The notes beneath the pieces were generated by a model. The model did no database searches. It worked only from the letters and a program-made list of their open reading frames with translations, and was not told where the DNA came from. This document shows positions 63,424 to 64,000 of a stretch of DNA of 64,000 nt, in pieces; position 1 is the stretch's first letter, and every line of letters begins with the position of its first letter. The stretch lies in assembly GCF_000328525.1 (NCBI RefSeq), contig NC_019964.1, positions 3,159,877 to 3,223,876 on the forward strand. Reading direction: 5' to 3'. The position numbers were made by a program, and so were the translations under genes. Origin of the DNA: Halovivax ruber XH-70 (GTDB lineage Archaea; Halobacteriota; Halobacteria; Halobacteriales; Natrialbaceae).

Positions 63424-63909
63424 ATGAACGTCCGAGACGCCAGAGAAGCCGACGCAGCGGCCCTTGCCGCGCTCGCAGACGCCCCGACGGACGTCCTCAT
63501 GTCCCAGCTCCACACCCGGACCGTTCGCGTCGCCGTGCCGTCGACCGACGATCGATCGGCCTCGTCCGGCGAAGACACCCTGTCGGCGGACGAATCGCCG
63601 ACGGACGCTCGGCCCGGGATTGACGAGGAACCCGACATCCTCGGCTTCGTCAGTTTCGACGCCGACGCCGACACCGTCTTCGTGACGAACGTCCGCGGAT
63701 CGGATCAGGCCTGTCGGCGCCTCCTGGAGGAACCGATCTCGTTCGCGCGGGCAGAAGCGATGCCAGTCGAAGCCGTGGTCCCCATCGGAAACGAACGCCA
63801 GCGCGAACGGCTAGAGGCCGTCGGGTTCGAAGACGTCGGAGCGGGGCCGCCGTTCGAGGGCGAACCGACGCGACGATTTCACCTGGACGATACGGCAGAC
63901 TCCACCTGA
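63424..63909 (+). CDS. GNAT-like acetyltransferase, compact
   Basis: The 161-residue protein begins 'MNVRDAREADAAALAALADAP' and has 'DILGFVSFDADADTVFVTNVRGSDQACRRLLEEPISFARAEAMPVEAVVPIGNERQRERLEAVGFEDVG', a GNAT-like core with the typical 'LEAVGFE' end. The acetyl-CoA loop (RGSDQAC) is not a classic Q/RxxGxG/A, and an acidic insertion sits near residues 38-70. Assignment to GNAT is probable, activity uncertain. Confidence 0.75.
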   Translation: MNVRDAREADAAALAALADAPTDVLMSQLHTRTVRVAVPSTDDRSASSGEDTLSADESPTDARPGIDEEPDILGFVSFDADADTVFVTNVRGSDQACRRLLEEPISFARAEAMPVEAVVPIGNERQRERLEAVGFEDVGAGPPFEGEPTRRFHLDDTADST

Positions 63910-64000
63910 AACCCTTCTACAGGAAAAGGTTCCGCGAGCGAGGGTATTCACCTATTCCGTATCGGCAGTGTACTGAACGTCGTTGCGTTCGGTCACGGTC

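Noticed and set aside
61985..63427. 480-codon plus-strand frame opposite lysC
   Set aside because: It is an antisense shadow of the aspartate kinase gene.

Overview
The window is chromosomal DNA of a halophilic archaeon (class Halobacteria). Coding sequence is very GC-rich, the predicted proteins are strongly acidic, and many genes have a TATA-like box about 27-31 bases before a start codon with no leader. Several proteins are haloarchaeal hallmarks: the 129-residue [2Fe-2S] ferredoxin, halophilic malate dehydrogenase, PibD prepilin peptidase, PurO, KEOPS Cgi121 next to Hel308, and many Tat-type or lipobox signals. I could not place the genus.

Layout. 1-9.8 kb: the N-terminal part of an S9 peptidase, an IMPACT/YigZ protein, an ACT-domain regulator, a zinc-ribbon protein, a copper-type P-ATPase, hisB, a small membrane protein, hisA and a winged-helix/zinc-ribbon regulator. 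9.8-17.5 kb: purA, then a transport block with an SLC13 permease carrying RCK-C-type domains, two PiT-family transporters, a universal stress protein and a membrane-anchored tetrad-repeat protein. 17.6-24.7 kb: ferredoxin, pibD, aldehyde dehydrogenase, PAP2 phosphatase, HIT hydrolase, a frameshifted PQQ-type beta-propeller and a uracil-DNA glycosylase. 24.7-28.9 kb: an accessory locus of two effector/partner cassettes. The first effector has a DUF4157 (eCIS-core-type) domain with an HELAH motif. The second is a recombined copy that has lost exactly that core. 29-35 kb: ileS, a second winged-helix/zinc-ribbon regulator, a GNAT and a HAD hydrolase. 35-47.9 kb: a secreted HExxH metallopeptidase, prs with an upstream (AG)30 microsatellite, a lipoprotein, a beta-propeller protein, glmM, an HPP protein, Usp, hisI, an APH-type kinase, a ZNRD2-like protein, a GNAT and a LOG-like protein. 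48-56.3 kb: mdh, a 3-Cys ferredoxin, a methyltransferase, a third PiT protein, Usp, hel308 with cgi121, and an LLM-type oxidoreductase. 56.3-59.2 kb: an AT-rich insert around tRNA-Gln(CUG) with two secreted orphan proteins and a double-HNH protein. 59.3-64 kb: purO, a metallophosphoesterase, hypothetical proteins, aspartate kinase and a GNAT.

How genes work together. hisB, hisA and hisI are separate single genes of histidine synthesis, and prs supplies its PRPP. purA and purO serve purine synthesis, and lysC opens the aspartate-family pathway. Universal stress proteins lie beside transporter-type genes three times. hel308 and cgi121 overlap and are probably co-transcribed.

The most unusual content is the DUF4157 effector/partner locus, where a recombined orphan cassette is preserved with its own partner. 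Next come the (AG)30 tract upstream of prs, the tetrad-repeat membrane protein, a palindromic in-frame insertion in ileS, and the AT-rich tRNA-Gln island with shared promoter motifs. Two genes are broken at homopolymers (C6 at 22742 and C7 at about 29366), which may be biology or sequence error.
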